A stretch of DNA of 64,000 bases from CAZEHS01 sp964424355. Its GTDB lineage: Bacteria; Bacillota; Clostridia; Peptostreptococcales; Acidaminobacteraceae. Below are positions 54,701 through 61,359 of the stretch, in pieces. Made by a program: the position numbers and the translations under genes. The stretch covers positions 62,001 to 126,000 of the forward strand of contig CAYRIO010000002.1 in the NCBI GenBank assembly GCA_964424355.1, written 5' to 3'. The notes beneath the pieces are model-generated. The model searched no databases. It saw nothing but the letters and a program-made list of their open reading frames with translations, and was not told the origin of the DNA. The stretch's first letter is position 1, and each line of letters starts with the position of its first letter.

Positions 54701-56316
54701 GGTTTAAACAACGGCGGATCACCGGCACTGCCTTCACTGAGGATGCCGTTGGAGGCTTCCTGGACTATGTGAAGGCAGGAACCTATGCCAAGCATATCGA
54801 TCCAGAGATCCAGAAGTTTAGGGACCTTGAAACGCAGTTAAAGAACGCCACAGAGGGCACGAAGAACATGAATAACTTTGTGGGTTTCCTGAACGAGTTC
54901 ACGGATGATTTATCTGGAAAAACAAACATGTTTGACCGGACGGTGCAGGAACTGATTGGCAGGAAAGCTTTTCATATTATAAATGCTCTCAATAGCAGAA
55001 TTAAATCAAATGCAGTGCTTGGAAACGTGGGCTCTGCACTTGCACAGGTTGCGAATTTGCCACAGAGTGTTGCGTATGTGAAGGATCCGCGGCTGATGGC
55101 AAAGGGGCTGACTGGATTCTATCAATCACTGGCGGGGAAGGGGCATGCTGACTTGTATAAGCAATCCGGATTCCTTCAAGAGCGGATTTCTGATGTTTAC
55201 AGTCAGTTTGACACCAAGTGGATAGATCAGCCAAAGAAAATGGCGGCATGGTTGCTGCAGGCGACGGATGAGGTTGGAACAAAAAGCATATGGTCTAGCG
55301 TATATGAGAAAGGACTTGCGGCGAGGGTGGCCGACCCTATTAAGTATGCGGATGATGTGACACGCAGCCTGGTTGCTGGGAGAGGTATTGGCGAAGTTCC
55401 CATACTTCAAAAGTCGAAATTGTTTCAGGTAATCGCTCCGTTTACCTATGAGGTAAATAACTTATGGAAAGTGCAGAAGGACTTTGCAAGAAACAAAGAT
55501 TTTGCAGGCATTGCAATGTTATTTACTGCAAATTTTGTGCTGAATAACGTGATTGAAGATATCAGAGGTTCACGGGTAACGTTCGATCCGATTAAAGCCA
55601 TTGGCCAAGGATTTCAGACTGCCGGCGATGGCGTAGGGGATAAATTGATTGGTGTAGCGGGTGGACTTGCTGGAGAGGTATTATCCAATGTTCCGCTGGG
55701 GCAGTACGTTGCAGCTGCATATCCTGAGTATGGAAAAGTTTTATACGATGGAGCTGGTGATGAGGGGAAACAGATTAAATTACCTTCAAGGCAAGAGTTA
55801 TTTGGAAAGAATGATCCAACTCGGTTTGGTGTGGGTGTTCCTTTAATAAAGGCGTTTCAGGATCCTGTGAAAAGTCTGGTTCTTCCTTTTGGCGGAACTC
55901 AGCTGAACAAGACACTGAAGAGCGCTGAAACCCTTGGATTAATGCCTAAATTGGGGCAGGCTAAACATCCGTTCCCTGCATCGTATACACCAAAAGGAGA
56001 GCTTAAAATTCCTGTAACACCGTCATTGGTGTCGATAGCGAAGGGTCTGACGTTTGGAGAGGGCGCAATCCCTGAGGTGCGTGACTACTACAAGCGGGAC
56101 GGAAAACCAATAAGTCTGGTAAAAACCCCGAGATTCGAAGCGTTGGTTGCAGATGGTATGGATGAGAAGAAGCTGTATAATATCGTTACCGAGGTGCGGA
56201 AGCAAGGACTCACCAAGAAAGATGATATTAAAAGGCTACTGATCAATTCGGATTTTAGCCATTCAGACTGGAACAAAATCCTTTCGATGTACTATTTCCC
56301 TCCAGATAAGAAATAG
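51733..56316 (+). CDS. large polyvalent/ejection protein with zincin-like motif
   Basis: 1,527 residues, the largest gene. An N-terminal coiled coil is followed by IQ(D/E)ELGLPKG repeats near 283, 332 and 388, with degenerate copies near 668 and 704. A metalloprotease-like HEMYH (His544-His548) is followed by AAEEML (Glu603/604), as in zincins. Four SLVALxAK-like motifs are spread over the N-terminal half. The C-terminal part has hydrophobic and PFTYEVNNLW regions seen in phage polyvalent proteins injected with DNA. ATG 51733 follows GGAGAGG. Confidence 0.65.
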   Translation: MGIKDYANGLLKQRQEAAQRQVQAANTHQAYKSVEKQQDALESGRITSLVALRAKNEAKRKAETLRTMSPSQTMNVGFNESKVRLAPEEQAKIDARNAALVDTKPGAFVYGAFEGMASPMKAVGNLLGYKETNQERSLVALAAKNKLASQMDVSKGMGAPQIITGHSLGMEGAGKLAGSLIPFSAAEQVAGKVLTKVAPKLAGMARNVTRGAMAGSAIQGLDSAGQGKSAGEVASDVALGAVMGVGADVGLGYLGKAISRIRAGSKAADVIADMAQSEPTVKVSIEEELGLPKGSTWAEIETKLEREAQAEDYYRSMEDMQEKAQQSAGKPTIQDELGLPKGMSAQEYQVQLQRDLQNADVENYYKQFEDQPIPPTATEIPVSPTKPTIQEELGLPKGMSAEAYQEKLKKDMLADEADRYYKHLEAGGNPVDFKPYQVDNGNINPSEGVNIHGRTNLSETPEFRSGTEGWQDNPRRIPEFDYVPEHTGAGRRDAEILRRLAKKEVRAYKVKGDPNANQVDGFIKDDVFHYNKDSNESVAFVGSHEMYHDIKTVNPAHADEFAHIENELADGSFSWMLDDFINTHYDNPKSQAYLRNNRKWAAEEMLANVTGDIVDGIANGSNMVNKYDPQLVRMVSDGIESIQGIKLSELTKDLPKGTSPGVFSNGASIQNELGLNPGFIPDAPTARPIAPYLKPPTKPALPNIQSELFPAQLKIDPKTEFVPTRSLVALKAKSDAEKALRISGGFPGETPLKASSEITTSEKMRPSLVELRDRNGAVREAQEQLRPSLTNTKNQVPKAQNMGEVVMRAPNYKDVGTAERWTTDVYRVFQKVFGQDYDVVKRFVLDPFDAAKKARVQDEKVLTDALKKDIVDGLGIKKGSKESALVMRYGEGHLVDDELLKEVGYDKADKIKAADQWFRAQYDKLIEEINAPRIAQGKTPIPKRQDYYRHYIEMSDAFSGIKNIFDTTAQISPKLVGLSEYTRPGEKWAGFKQRRITGTAFTEDAVGGFLDYVKAGTYAKHIDPEIQKFRDLETQLKNATEGTKNMNNFVGFLNEFTDDLSGKTNMFDRTVQELIGRKAFHIINALNSRIKSNAVLGNVGSALAQVANLPQSVAYVKDPRLMAKGLTGFYQSLAGKGHADLYKQSGFLQERISDVYSQFDTKWIDQPKKMAAWLLQATDEVGTKSIWSSVYEKGLAARVADPIKYADDVTRSLVAGRGIGEVPILQKSKLFQVIAPFTYEVNNLWKVQKDFARNKDFAGIAMLFTANFVLNNVIEDIRGSRVTFDPIKAIGQGFQTAGDGVGDKLIGVAGGLAGEVLSNVPLGQYVAAAYPEYGKVLYDGAGDEGKQIKLPSRQELFGKNDPTRFGVGVPLIKAFQDPVKSLVLPFGGTQLNKTLKSAETLGLMPKLGQAKHPFPASYTPKGELKIPVTPSLVSIAKGLTFGEGAIPEVRDYYKRDGKPISLVKTPRFEALVADGMDEKKLYNIVTEVRKQGLTKKDDIKRLLINSDFSHSDWNKILSMYYFPPDKK

Positions 56317-56325
56317 CTTTATTTA

Positions 56326-56360
56326 CAGCCTCACTGGATCCGTTCAGTGGGGCTGATTTT
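56326..56360 (+). terminator. terminator after the ejection protein gene
   Basis: CAGCCTCACTG and CAGTGGGGCTG form an 11-bp stem (one G-U), followed by ATTTT. Confidence 0.75.
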
Positions 56361-56379
56361 ATAAACCAGGATGGTGCCC

Positions 56380-56874
56380 ATGGAAGGTGATGGCGTTAGA
56401 TGCCCCCAGCACGGGGAACATGAATGGCGGTTGAGAGCCGTTGAGGAAACAGTAAAAGAGATACCGGATATTAAAGAGCGCATGACTTCGGCAGAAGCCT
56501 CGAGCAAATCAGCCCATCATAGGCTGGACTCACAGGAAGAGCAGACGCGGGCCATTGTGAAGATGGGGGTGGCTGTTGAGCAGATGGCCAAAGAAACAAA
56601 GGAAACCATCGCCCTGCTGAAAGAACATGATGGACGGCTTTATGATCTGGAACGGGTGCCAGGGGAAGCGGTGCTGAAATCCATTGAAGGGCTGGCAACA
56701 AGGATTGAAGCACTGGAGAAGGCTCCTGGGGAGGAAGCGCTGGGGTATGCCAGGCTGGCGAAGAAGAAGGTGGTGGACCTGCTTACTGCTGCAGCTGTGG
56801 GGGCAGTATTGACGCTATTTGGTCTTTTGGCACTGGCACCGAAGCTGATTGTACTGGCAGGTAGGACGCCATGA
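56380..56874 (+). CDS. XhlA-like coiled-coil membrane protein
   Basis: 164 residues: an N-terminal CPQHGEHEWRL, a long coiled coil (about 15-125) and one C-terminal membrane segment (AAAVGAVLTLFGLLALAP). XhlA-type proteins act with holin and amidase in lysis. It overlaps the holin-like gene by four bases. Confidence 0.7.
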   Translation: MEGDGVRCPQHGEHEWRLRAVEETVKEIPDIKERMTSAEASSKSAHHRLDSQEEQTRAIVKMGVAVEQMAKETKETIALLKEHDGRLYDLERVPGEAVLKSIEGLATRIEALEKAPGEEALGYARLAKKKVVDLLTAAAVGAVLTLFGLLALAPKLIVLAGRTP

Positions 56875-57158
56875 AGCCCCTGACAGAGAATCATGAGAAG
56901 CACCTATACAATGGCGGGGCCTTGATCAGCATGGTGATTCTGTGGTACTGCGCGATAACCAGCCAGGGAACACCTGAGGCCATCGCTGCCGTATTTGGGG
57001 TATTCCTGTTCTGTACCCTCAGCAGTCTGGCCAGAAAGCTATCAAAGTATCACAATGGCAAGTCTTTCCTGGATGAACTGAAGAGCTTCAGCCTGAATAG
57101 GGATGGCGTAACTGTGGAAATGAAAGGAGATGTGAGTAATGACCCCCCGGACCTTTAA
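56871..57158 (+). CDS. holin-like membrane protein
   Basis: 95 residues with two membrane segments (about 16-50), a basic linker (RKLSKYHNGK) and a polar C-terminus. It overlaps the amidase gene by 20 bases. Assigned by size, topology and lysis context. Confidence 0.6.
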   Translation: MKPLTENHEKHLYNGGALISMVILWYCAITSQGTPEAIAAVFGVFLFCTLSSLARKLSKYHNGKSFLDELKSFSLNRDGVTVEMKGDVSNDPPDL

Positions 57159-57657
57159 GCAGCAATTTATTCCTAAGCACAGCAGTATCGAACTGAAGCC
57201 GGAAGGCATTGTGCTTCACGAAACGGCAACGCCCGGAGCTACTGCTGAGGCAGAGTTCAAATTTTTCAGCCGATACACTAAGGCCAACGCCCACGCATTT
57301 ATCGACTGGTTTCAAGACCTGCAGATCATCCCTTGGAATCGTAGAGCGTGGCATTGCGGCCCCACCGGGAATAGCAAGTATATTGGCGTGGAAATGTGCC
57401 ATCCCAAAGGGCATGATCCTGAGAAATTCATTATTGTTTACTGGGCATCTGTAGATGCCGTGGCACGGCTATTCCGATTCATTCTGAAAACCAAGGTCGT
57501 AACGAGTCAGAATCTGAGAAGCCACAAAGAGGTTTCGCAAGAATGGAAGGAATCAACTCATGTGGATCCTATTTCGTTTCTGGCTGAGTATGGCAAGACA
57601 ATGGAAGGATTCCGTGCAGATGTTCAATACAGGCTTGATGAAAAATGGAGGGCATAA
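57139..57657 (+). CDS. N-acetylmuramoyl-L-alanine amidase endolysin (amidase_2)
   Basis: 172 residues: a single T7-lysozyme/PGRP-type domain. Zinc ligands are expected at the His of GIVLHETA and of THVDP; AWHCGPTG and YIGVEMCHP complete the active site. It cleaves the stem peptide from MurNAc. No wall-binding domain is present. Confidence 0.9.
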   Translation: MTPRTFKQQFIPKHSSIELKPEGIVLHETATPGATAEAEFKFFSRYTKANAHAFIDWFQDLQIIPWNRRAWHCGPTGNSKYIGVEMCHPKGHDPEKFIIVYWASVDAVARLFRFILKTKVVTSQNLRSHKEVSQEWKESTHVDPISFLAEYGKTMEGFRADVQYRLDEKWRA

Positions 57658-57660
57658 CCT

Positions 57661-57984
57661 ATGGATATAACATTGCTGATCTTTATTTGCGCATCGATCA
57701 TTGCAGTAGCAGTCAAGACTTTCAGGCCGGCGCTTTATCTGGCAGTTGGGTGGTTCATTGAGGCGATGGTCAGGTCTGCCGAGCAGCAGTACAAGGAGAC
57801 ATCAGGGCGTATTGACCGCCGTAAAGTAGCCAATGAGCAGATTCGGGCTGTTCTGAAGTGGGTGGGAATTAATCCGGATAAATGGAATGCTCATATTGAT
57901 TGGCTGATGGACGCGGCGATTACACGACTCCCTAAAACCCATACTTCGACTGACGACTCTGCCGGAATGGAATGCACAGAATAA
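57661..57984 (+). CDS. LLH-type phage holin
   Basis: 107 residues with one N-terminal membrane segment and the family's conserved helix (AEQQYKETSGRIDRRKVANE). It follows the amidase by three bases. It is probably a second holin or antiholin. Confidence 0.65.
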   Translation: MDITLLIFICASIIAVAVKTFRPALYLAVGWFIEAMVRSAEQQYKETSGRIDRRKVANEQIRAVLKWVGINPDKWNAHIDWLMDAAITRLPKTHTSTDDSAGMECTE

Positions 57985-57989
57985 TCAAA

Positions 57990-58018
57990 GCCCCTGGACC
58001 TTAACCGGATCCAGGGGC
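57990..58018 (+). other. strong stem-loop after the lysis genes
   Basis: GCCCCTGGA and TCCAGGGGC form a perfect nine-bp stem with an 11-base loop. No T-tract follows, so termination is uncertain; it marks the end of the phage late block. Confidence 0.6.
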
Positions 58019-58096
58019 ATTCGTCATGTAATAGATAAGAAATATATCAATCGAAAAAATATAGCAAAGTAAATGTTAAAATTCAATGCTTTGACA

Positions 58097-58118
58097 CCAA
58101 CATGTTGGGTATTTACCC
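58097..58118. promoter_or_regulatory. overlapping dyads upstream of the accessory cassette
   Basis: CCAACATGTTGG (58097-58108) and GGGTATTTACCC (58107-58118) are perfect dyads sharing two bases. A TTGACA hexamer abuts them at 58091-58096, but no good -10 follows at the right distance. Candidate operator region of the cassette. Confidence 0.45.
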
Positions 58119-58187
58119 AAAAAGATTTATTTGAGGAAACATGAATTGTAAAATAGTGTGATAGAATATATTTGTTTAACACATTCG

Positions 58188-58203
58188 CTAACCCGGTGGT
58201 TAG
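58188..58203. promoter_or_regulatory. CTAACC-N4-GGTTAG dyad upstream of the HEPN gene
   Basis: A perfect six-bp dyad with a four-base spacer, 47 bp before the ATG. It could be an operator or a leader hairpin. Confidence 0.4.
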
Positions 58204-58249
58204 TGCAAAGGTTGTACAGATTTTCTAATCAATCTCGGATGGTGGCGGA

Positions 58250-58645
58250 ATGAGCCAAGCACTTCTCGACAAGTCAACTGAAAATAGAGCTGTTGCAATT
58301 TGGGCAGAACAACAAGGGTACTATCACGCAGCAGTTAGCCGAAATTATTACGCACTTTATCAGCGGCTTCTTTCTATTTTGTATAGTGACACAGACTATG
58401 AAAGTGAAAATGAAGGGTGTAATCATTACGATACAATATCTCTGTTTTTAAAAAGCATTAAAGGAAAATTGACTAGGGAAGAGAAAATGGATCTTGCAAT
58501 CATGAACGCTTTAAGACGAAAACGCACTGAGTATGAGTACTATGAGGAAAAGATAACATCAAAACCCCAATATGATCGCGTTTTCAACAATGATTTTATT
58601 AAAGTCAAAACAATTATGGACAAATTGATTACCCCGATGAATTAG
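58250..58645 (+). CDS. HEPN-like protein, first gene of the accessory cassette
   Basis: 131 residues. The all-helical HEPN pattern is visible: GYYHAAVSRNYYALYQ in the first helices and ALRRKRTEYEYY later. HEPN proteins are often RNase toxins, but the catalytic R-x4-6-H is not complete here because Tyr stands where His is expected; some HEPN members are non-catalytic. The gene is AT-rich compared with the phage late genes. The upstream ribosome site is weak. With its partners it may form a toxin-antitoxin-chaperone or defence cassette. Confidence 0.6.
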   Translation: MSQALLDKSTENRAVAIWAEQQGYYHAAVSRNYYALYQRLLSILYSDTDYESENEGCNHYDTISLFLKSIKGKLTREEKMDLAIMNALRRKRTEYEYYEEKITSKPQYDRVFNNDFIKVKTIMDKLITPMN

Positions 58646-58662
58646 AGAATGGAGGAATCATT

Positions 58663-59136
58663 GTGAATATTAATGTTAGAATTGAACAATTTGTGAAAGA
58701 AATAAAGGAAAGTTATCCCAAACTCGCAGTGAGATGTACTTATTTTAACAAGTTTGGCCATTACGAAATTTGGCATAACAGCGAGAAGTTAGAGTATCGA
58801 GATCCTGAGTTTAAAGGGTTTGCTGCGATATTGTTTGAAAAGTACTTTGATGATGTCTATAATGTGGTTTTCAATTACGAGTCAGGGTTGACATTGTTTG
58901 ATCCGTATGCTCCAGAAAGCCTGACCCAGTGGGAAAAGCCGCTTTATACTGCTAAAGAACTGATTCAAAGTATTAAATTGATTTCAGTGGTTGAAAGGCC
59001 AGAAAACTGGATGTCTTCGAATAACGGTGAACTACCCAATTGGGATAAAACAAGTTATACCGCTAATTTTAAAACACACCATGCGGAATCGCATTGCGGG
59101 ACTGAAAATGGAAAGTATGGGAGGTGGGTAGCGTGA
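58663..59136 (+). CDS. unknown protein, second gene of the accessory cassette
   Basis: 157 residues, not recognised. The N-terminal 100 residues are mixed alpha/beta (FGHYEIWHNSEKLEYRDPEF); the C-terminus is polar with KTHHAESHC. The GTG start follows GGAGGAAT. Its stop overlaps the SecB-like start (GTGA), so the two proteins are made together. By position it may be the antitoxin or chaperone client. Confidence 0.65.
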   Translation: MNINVRIEQFVKEIKESYPKLAVRCTYFNKFGHYEIWHNSEKLEYRDPEFKGFAAILFEKYFDDVYNVVFNYESGLTLFDPYAPESLTQWEKPLYTAKELIQSIKLISVVERPENWMSSNNGELPNWDKTSYTANFKTHHAESHCGTENGKYGRWVA

Positions 59137-59561
59137 ATCCGGAGAAGCAACCGGGTATTCTCTGTGAAGGAGTAATGCTAATTGAGGAAAAATTCAGTAG
59201 AATACCTAAGATAACAGAGGATGCCGAATTGTCGTATGAGTTTGAATATGAGTGTGGAAGCGACGACAATTTATTTGGAGTGGGAGAAATGAAGTTTACG
59301 GCTAGTATTCATAAAGAACAGGATGTAGAAGCGGAGCTCGAACTCCGATATGTAGGCCTGTTCAGGGTAGATTCAGAGGAACCAAACATGGAAATGAGTG
59401 AATTCTTGAAGAATGCTGCACCTGCAATAATCCTTCCATACATAAGAGAGCATGTATGTAGCATGAGCGCAAAAGCGGGACTTAAGCCCATTTATCTTCC
59501 GCCCGTTAACATAATCGCTGCTCTCAAAGCAAATGAAGAGTGTTGTGAAGTTTCAGAATAA
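59133..59561 (+). CDS. SecB-like chaperone, third gene of the accessory cassette
   Basis: 142 residues. The pattern follows SecB: a beta-strand block with AELELRYVGLFRVD, then AIILPYIREHVCSMSAKAGL and a final YLPPVNIIAAL, equivalent to the conserved ends of SecB. Export SecB is typical of Proteobacteria; Firmicutes SecB-like proteins are often solitary chaperones of toxin-antitoxin-chaperone loci. GTG 59133 with GGGAGG upstream is preferred to ATG 59175, whose ribosome site is too close. Confidence 0.75.
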   Translation: MNPEKQPGILCEGVMLIEEKFSRIPKITEDAELSYEFEYECGSDDNLFGVGEMKFTASIHKEQDVEAELELRYVGLFRVDSEEPNMEMSEFLKNAAPAIILPYIREHVCSMSAKAGLKPIYLPPVNIIAALKANEECCEVSE

Positions 59562-59571
59562 CTTTATAGTC

Positions 59572-59605
59572 AACACCCTGGACTTCAATCCAGGGTGTTT
59601 TTTAT
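59572..59605 (+). terminator. terminator of the accessory cassette
   Basis: AACACCCTGG and CCAGGGTGTT form a perfect ten-bp stem with an eight-base loop, followed by TTTTTATT. Confidence 0.85.
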
Positions 59606-59662
59606 TGGGCCTTTACACGAACGCAAGTTCGGCGTACAATCTCCATACGGAGGTGAATCAGC

Positions 59663-59920
59663 ATGCAAGCCATCATGAAACCAGTCGACTGCACAACCCG
59701 CCACGGAAAAAAGGGATCCGTCCGCCCGGTTAGGATCAGGTACGATGACCAGGGCGAAACTGTGACTATCAATGTGGATAACATTGTGTCATTTAATGAA
59801 GTAACGGGGAAGGAACGGAAACTGATATACCTCTGCCTATCCATAATAAACGGAATGATACGTCAATTTGAGCTGATGTATGATATCAATAAGACGACGT
59901 GGTATTTATATAGAATGTGA
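59663..59920 (+). CDS. hypothetical protein common near clostridial prophage ends
   Basis: 85 residues, beta-rich (TRHGKKGSVRPVRIRYDD ... IRQFELMYDINKTTWYLYRM). I recognise the pattern as a recurrent small clostridial protein but know no function. GGAGGTGA precedes the ATG. It is the last phage gene before attR. Confidence 0.65.
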   Translation: MQAIMKPVDCTTRHGKKGSVRPVRIRYDDQGETVTINVDNIVSFNEVTGKERKLIYLCLSIINGMIRQFELMYDINKTTWYLYRM

Positions 59921-59925
59921 AACTT

Positions 59926-59957
59926 TCCCCTGACCTAACAGTTGGGGGATTTTTCTT
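59926..59957 (+). terminator. weak terminator at the right end of the prophage
   Basis: TCCCC and GGGGA pair around a 14-base loop, followed by TTTTTCTTTT. Short stem, so lower confidence. Confidence 0.5.
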
Positions 59958-59971
59958 TTGGAACAAAAACG

Positions 59972-59996
59972 AAAAAGAGACCGGAATAATCCGATC
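59972..59996 (-). terminator. phage-borne terminator facing the tRNA operon
   Basis: On the minus strand GATCGGA and TCCGGTC pair over seven bases (one G-U) with a four-base loop, followed by TCTTTTTC. It lies 70 bp downstream of tRNA-Ala and would replace the terminator displaced by integration. Confidence 0.6.
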
Positions 59997-60065
59997 CCTT
60001 CAGTTCAGTCAAGGTCTGGCGTATGACTTCGATTGCTCAAGCGTCATCCATGTTTTGACCGTCGC

Positions 60066-60079
60066 TGGTGGAGACAGAG
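60066..60079. repeat. attR core
   Basis: TGGTGGAGACAGAG, identical to the left copy and equal to the complement of the last 14 bases of tRNA-Ala. Confidence 0.88.
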
Positions 60080-60141
60080 GGACTCGAACCCTCGACACCT
60101 TGGCTGCCAGCCAAGTACTCTCCCAACTGAGCTATGCCCCC
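60066..60141 (-). tRNA. tRNA-Ala (anticodon GGC)
   Basis: 76 nt, CCA encoded. Acceptor GGGGGCA pairs with TGTCTCC, giving the G3-U70 wobble that identifies alanine tRNA. D arm GCTCAGTTGGGAGAG, anticodon loop CTGGCAG and T arm GGGTTCGAGTCC are all present. Its 3' end is the prophage attachment site, and the phage copy restores it. Confidence 0.95.
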
Positions 60142-60173
60142 GTATGTTGCTGTTTCCTGGTAAGAAACAGCGA

Positions 60174-60249
60174 TGGTGCGAGATGCGGGACTCGAACCCA
60201 CGACTCCTTGCACGTCAAGCAAGCACTCTACCAGCTGAGTTAATCTCGC
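60174..60249 (-). tRNA. tRNA-Val (anticodon GAC)
   Basis: 76 nt, CCA encoded. Acceptor GCGAGAT/ATCTCGC, anticodon stem CTTGC/GCAAG with loop TTGACGT, T arm with TTCGAGT. It is transcribed before tRNA-Ala from the same promoter, 32 bp apart. Confidence 0.95.
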
Positions 60250-60262
60250 GTGTCACTATATC

Positions 60263-60291
60263 ATTATAAGAAGGGGAGGCGGTTTCGTCAA
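60263..60291 (-). promoter_or_regulatory. near-consensus promoter of the tRNA operon
   Basis: On the minus strand TTGACG (60291-60286) and a perfect TATAAT (60268-60263) are 17 bp apart. Transcription would begin about seven bases before tRNA-Val. Confidence 0.88.
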
Positions 60292-60413
60292 GGGCGGATT
60301 TGAAAAACCGTGTTTTTTTCTATTTGCGGAACTTTTTTGCCCCGGGATTCGTCTGACTGATCAGGATGAAACACACCGATCGACAGGGAAAAGAGGGATC
60401 AGGGGGCGAGGAG

Positions 60414-60638
60414 ATGTCAATTAAGAAGTGGGTGATGGTTCTCGGGATTGCGGGGGCTGTCCTGCTCCTGACAGGGGTGTGGGGCAACGGCACAGAGTGG
60501 AGCCCGCGTAATCCATTACAGCGGCTTCCGGTTGTCAGGGTTCTGCTTCAGGAAGAGGTCCCCTGGCTCTCTGAAGGCTTGCGGGTTCTTCACAGGGGAT
60601 TTGACATCAGTTGCGTAATAATTAGAAAGGCAGGATGA
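60414..60638 (+). CDS. small membrane protein of unknown function
   Basis: 74 residues with one N-terminal membrane segment (MVLGIAGAVLLLTGVW) and a polar remainder. The start is ATG 60414 with GGCGAGGAG upstream; an in-frame ATG at 60366 is less likely. Not recognised. Confidence 0.5.
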   Translation: MSIKKWVMVLGIAGAVLLLTGVWGNGTEWSPRNPLQRLPVVRVLLQEEVPWLSEGLRVLHRGFDISCVIIRKAG

Positions 60639-60696
60639 TTGATAAGCGGAGTTTACAATGCTAAGATGAGATATCACATCCACGTTTGGAGGGTCT

Positions 60697-61311
60697 ATGT
60701 TCGGAAAGAAGAAGCAGGTGCGTCTGGATCTTAAAATGGAATCCGGTTATTATCGGCTGATTGTCGATTATTTCGATGCCAAGGATAAGGGCAAGGTCAG
60801 GGACGTTCTCTATGCACATTTAGCGGAAGCTTATGGTGAACAGCTCCTTCAAGTGGATTCGAATTTTATCAACCGAAAAATGGATGGCAAGGAAGGCCCC
60901 TGGATGGAAGAGCTGATCAAGTGGGGAGAAGAAAACGGGATGGACGTGGAAAGCTTCATGTTCAAGCGGGAAGTCTCCGGCAGCATCCTGGGGAGCATGA
61001 TGGGCAGTAAGGTTTCAAAACCCGGCTACCGGATCGGGATGATCATGAAGCCTGATTGTGCCGCTGAGGCGGTGGCCCGCCACAACGAAATCGGTTTGGG
61101 TGTCCATCTGGGGTGCGGGGTTCTGTCTGAAAAGCGGGATGAGCTGCTGAAGGATTTCTGCGGCGGTCGGATCGATGAAATGAATTTCGAAAAATATTAC
61201 ACCATTGATTTTTATGATTATGATCTGATCAGTCGCTGTGTGATGAAATGCCTGACAGCGGAACCGCTTAAAAATACAGAAAAATTCTTGAAAGAGCAAC
61301 TGCTGAAATGA
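60697..61311 (+). CDS. conserved hypothetical protein upstream of prdR
   Basis: 204 residues, no signal peptide or membrane segment, alpha/beta by appearance, not recognised. GGAGGG precedes the ATG. It ends 48 bp before prdR and may share its transcript. Confidence 0.7.
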   Translation: MFGKKKQVRLDLKMESGYYRLIVDYFDAKDKGKVRDVLYAHLAEAYGEQLLQVDSNFINRKMDGKEGPWMEELIKWGEENGMDVESFMFKREVSGSILGSMMGSKVSKPGYRIGMIMKPDCAAEAVARHNEIGLGVHLGCGVLSEKRDELLKDFCGGRIDEMNFEKYYTIDFYDYDLISRCVMKCLTAEPLKNTEKFLKEQLLK

Positions 61312-61359
61312 TGACGGGTGCGGCAGCCTCCAAAGTCACCGCTTAGAATCGAGGTTTCG

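Larger units (their letters stand above)
20509..60079. mobile_element. prophage integrated at tRNA-Ala, short-tailed (podovirus-like) type
   Basis: Boundaries are the identical 14-mers at 20509-20522 and 60066-60079; one copy plus contents is 39,557 bp. Contents in order are lysogeny, early replication, late regulation, packaging, capsid, tail, ejection, lysis and accessory genes, ending with a hairpin terminator facing the tRNA genes. No disrupted structural gene was seen, so the element may be inducible. Confidence 0.9.

Noticed and set aside
60037..60222. Minus-strand frame of 61 codons across both tRNA genes
   Set aside because: Typical spurious peptide from translated tRNA sequence.
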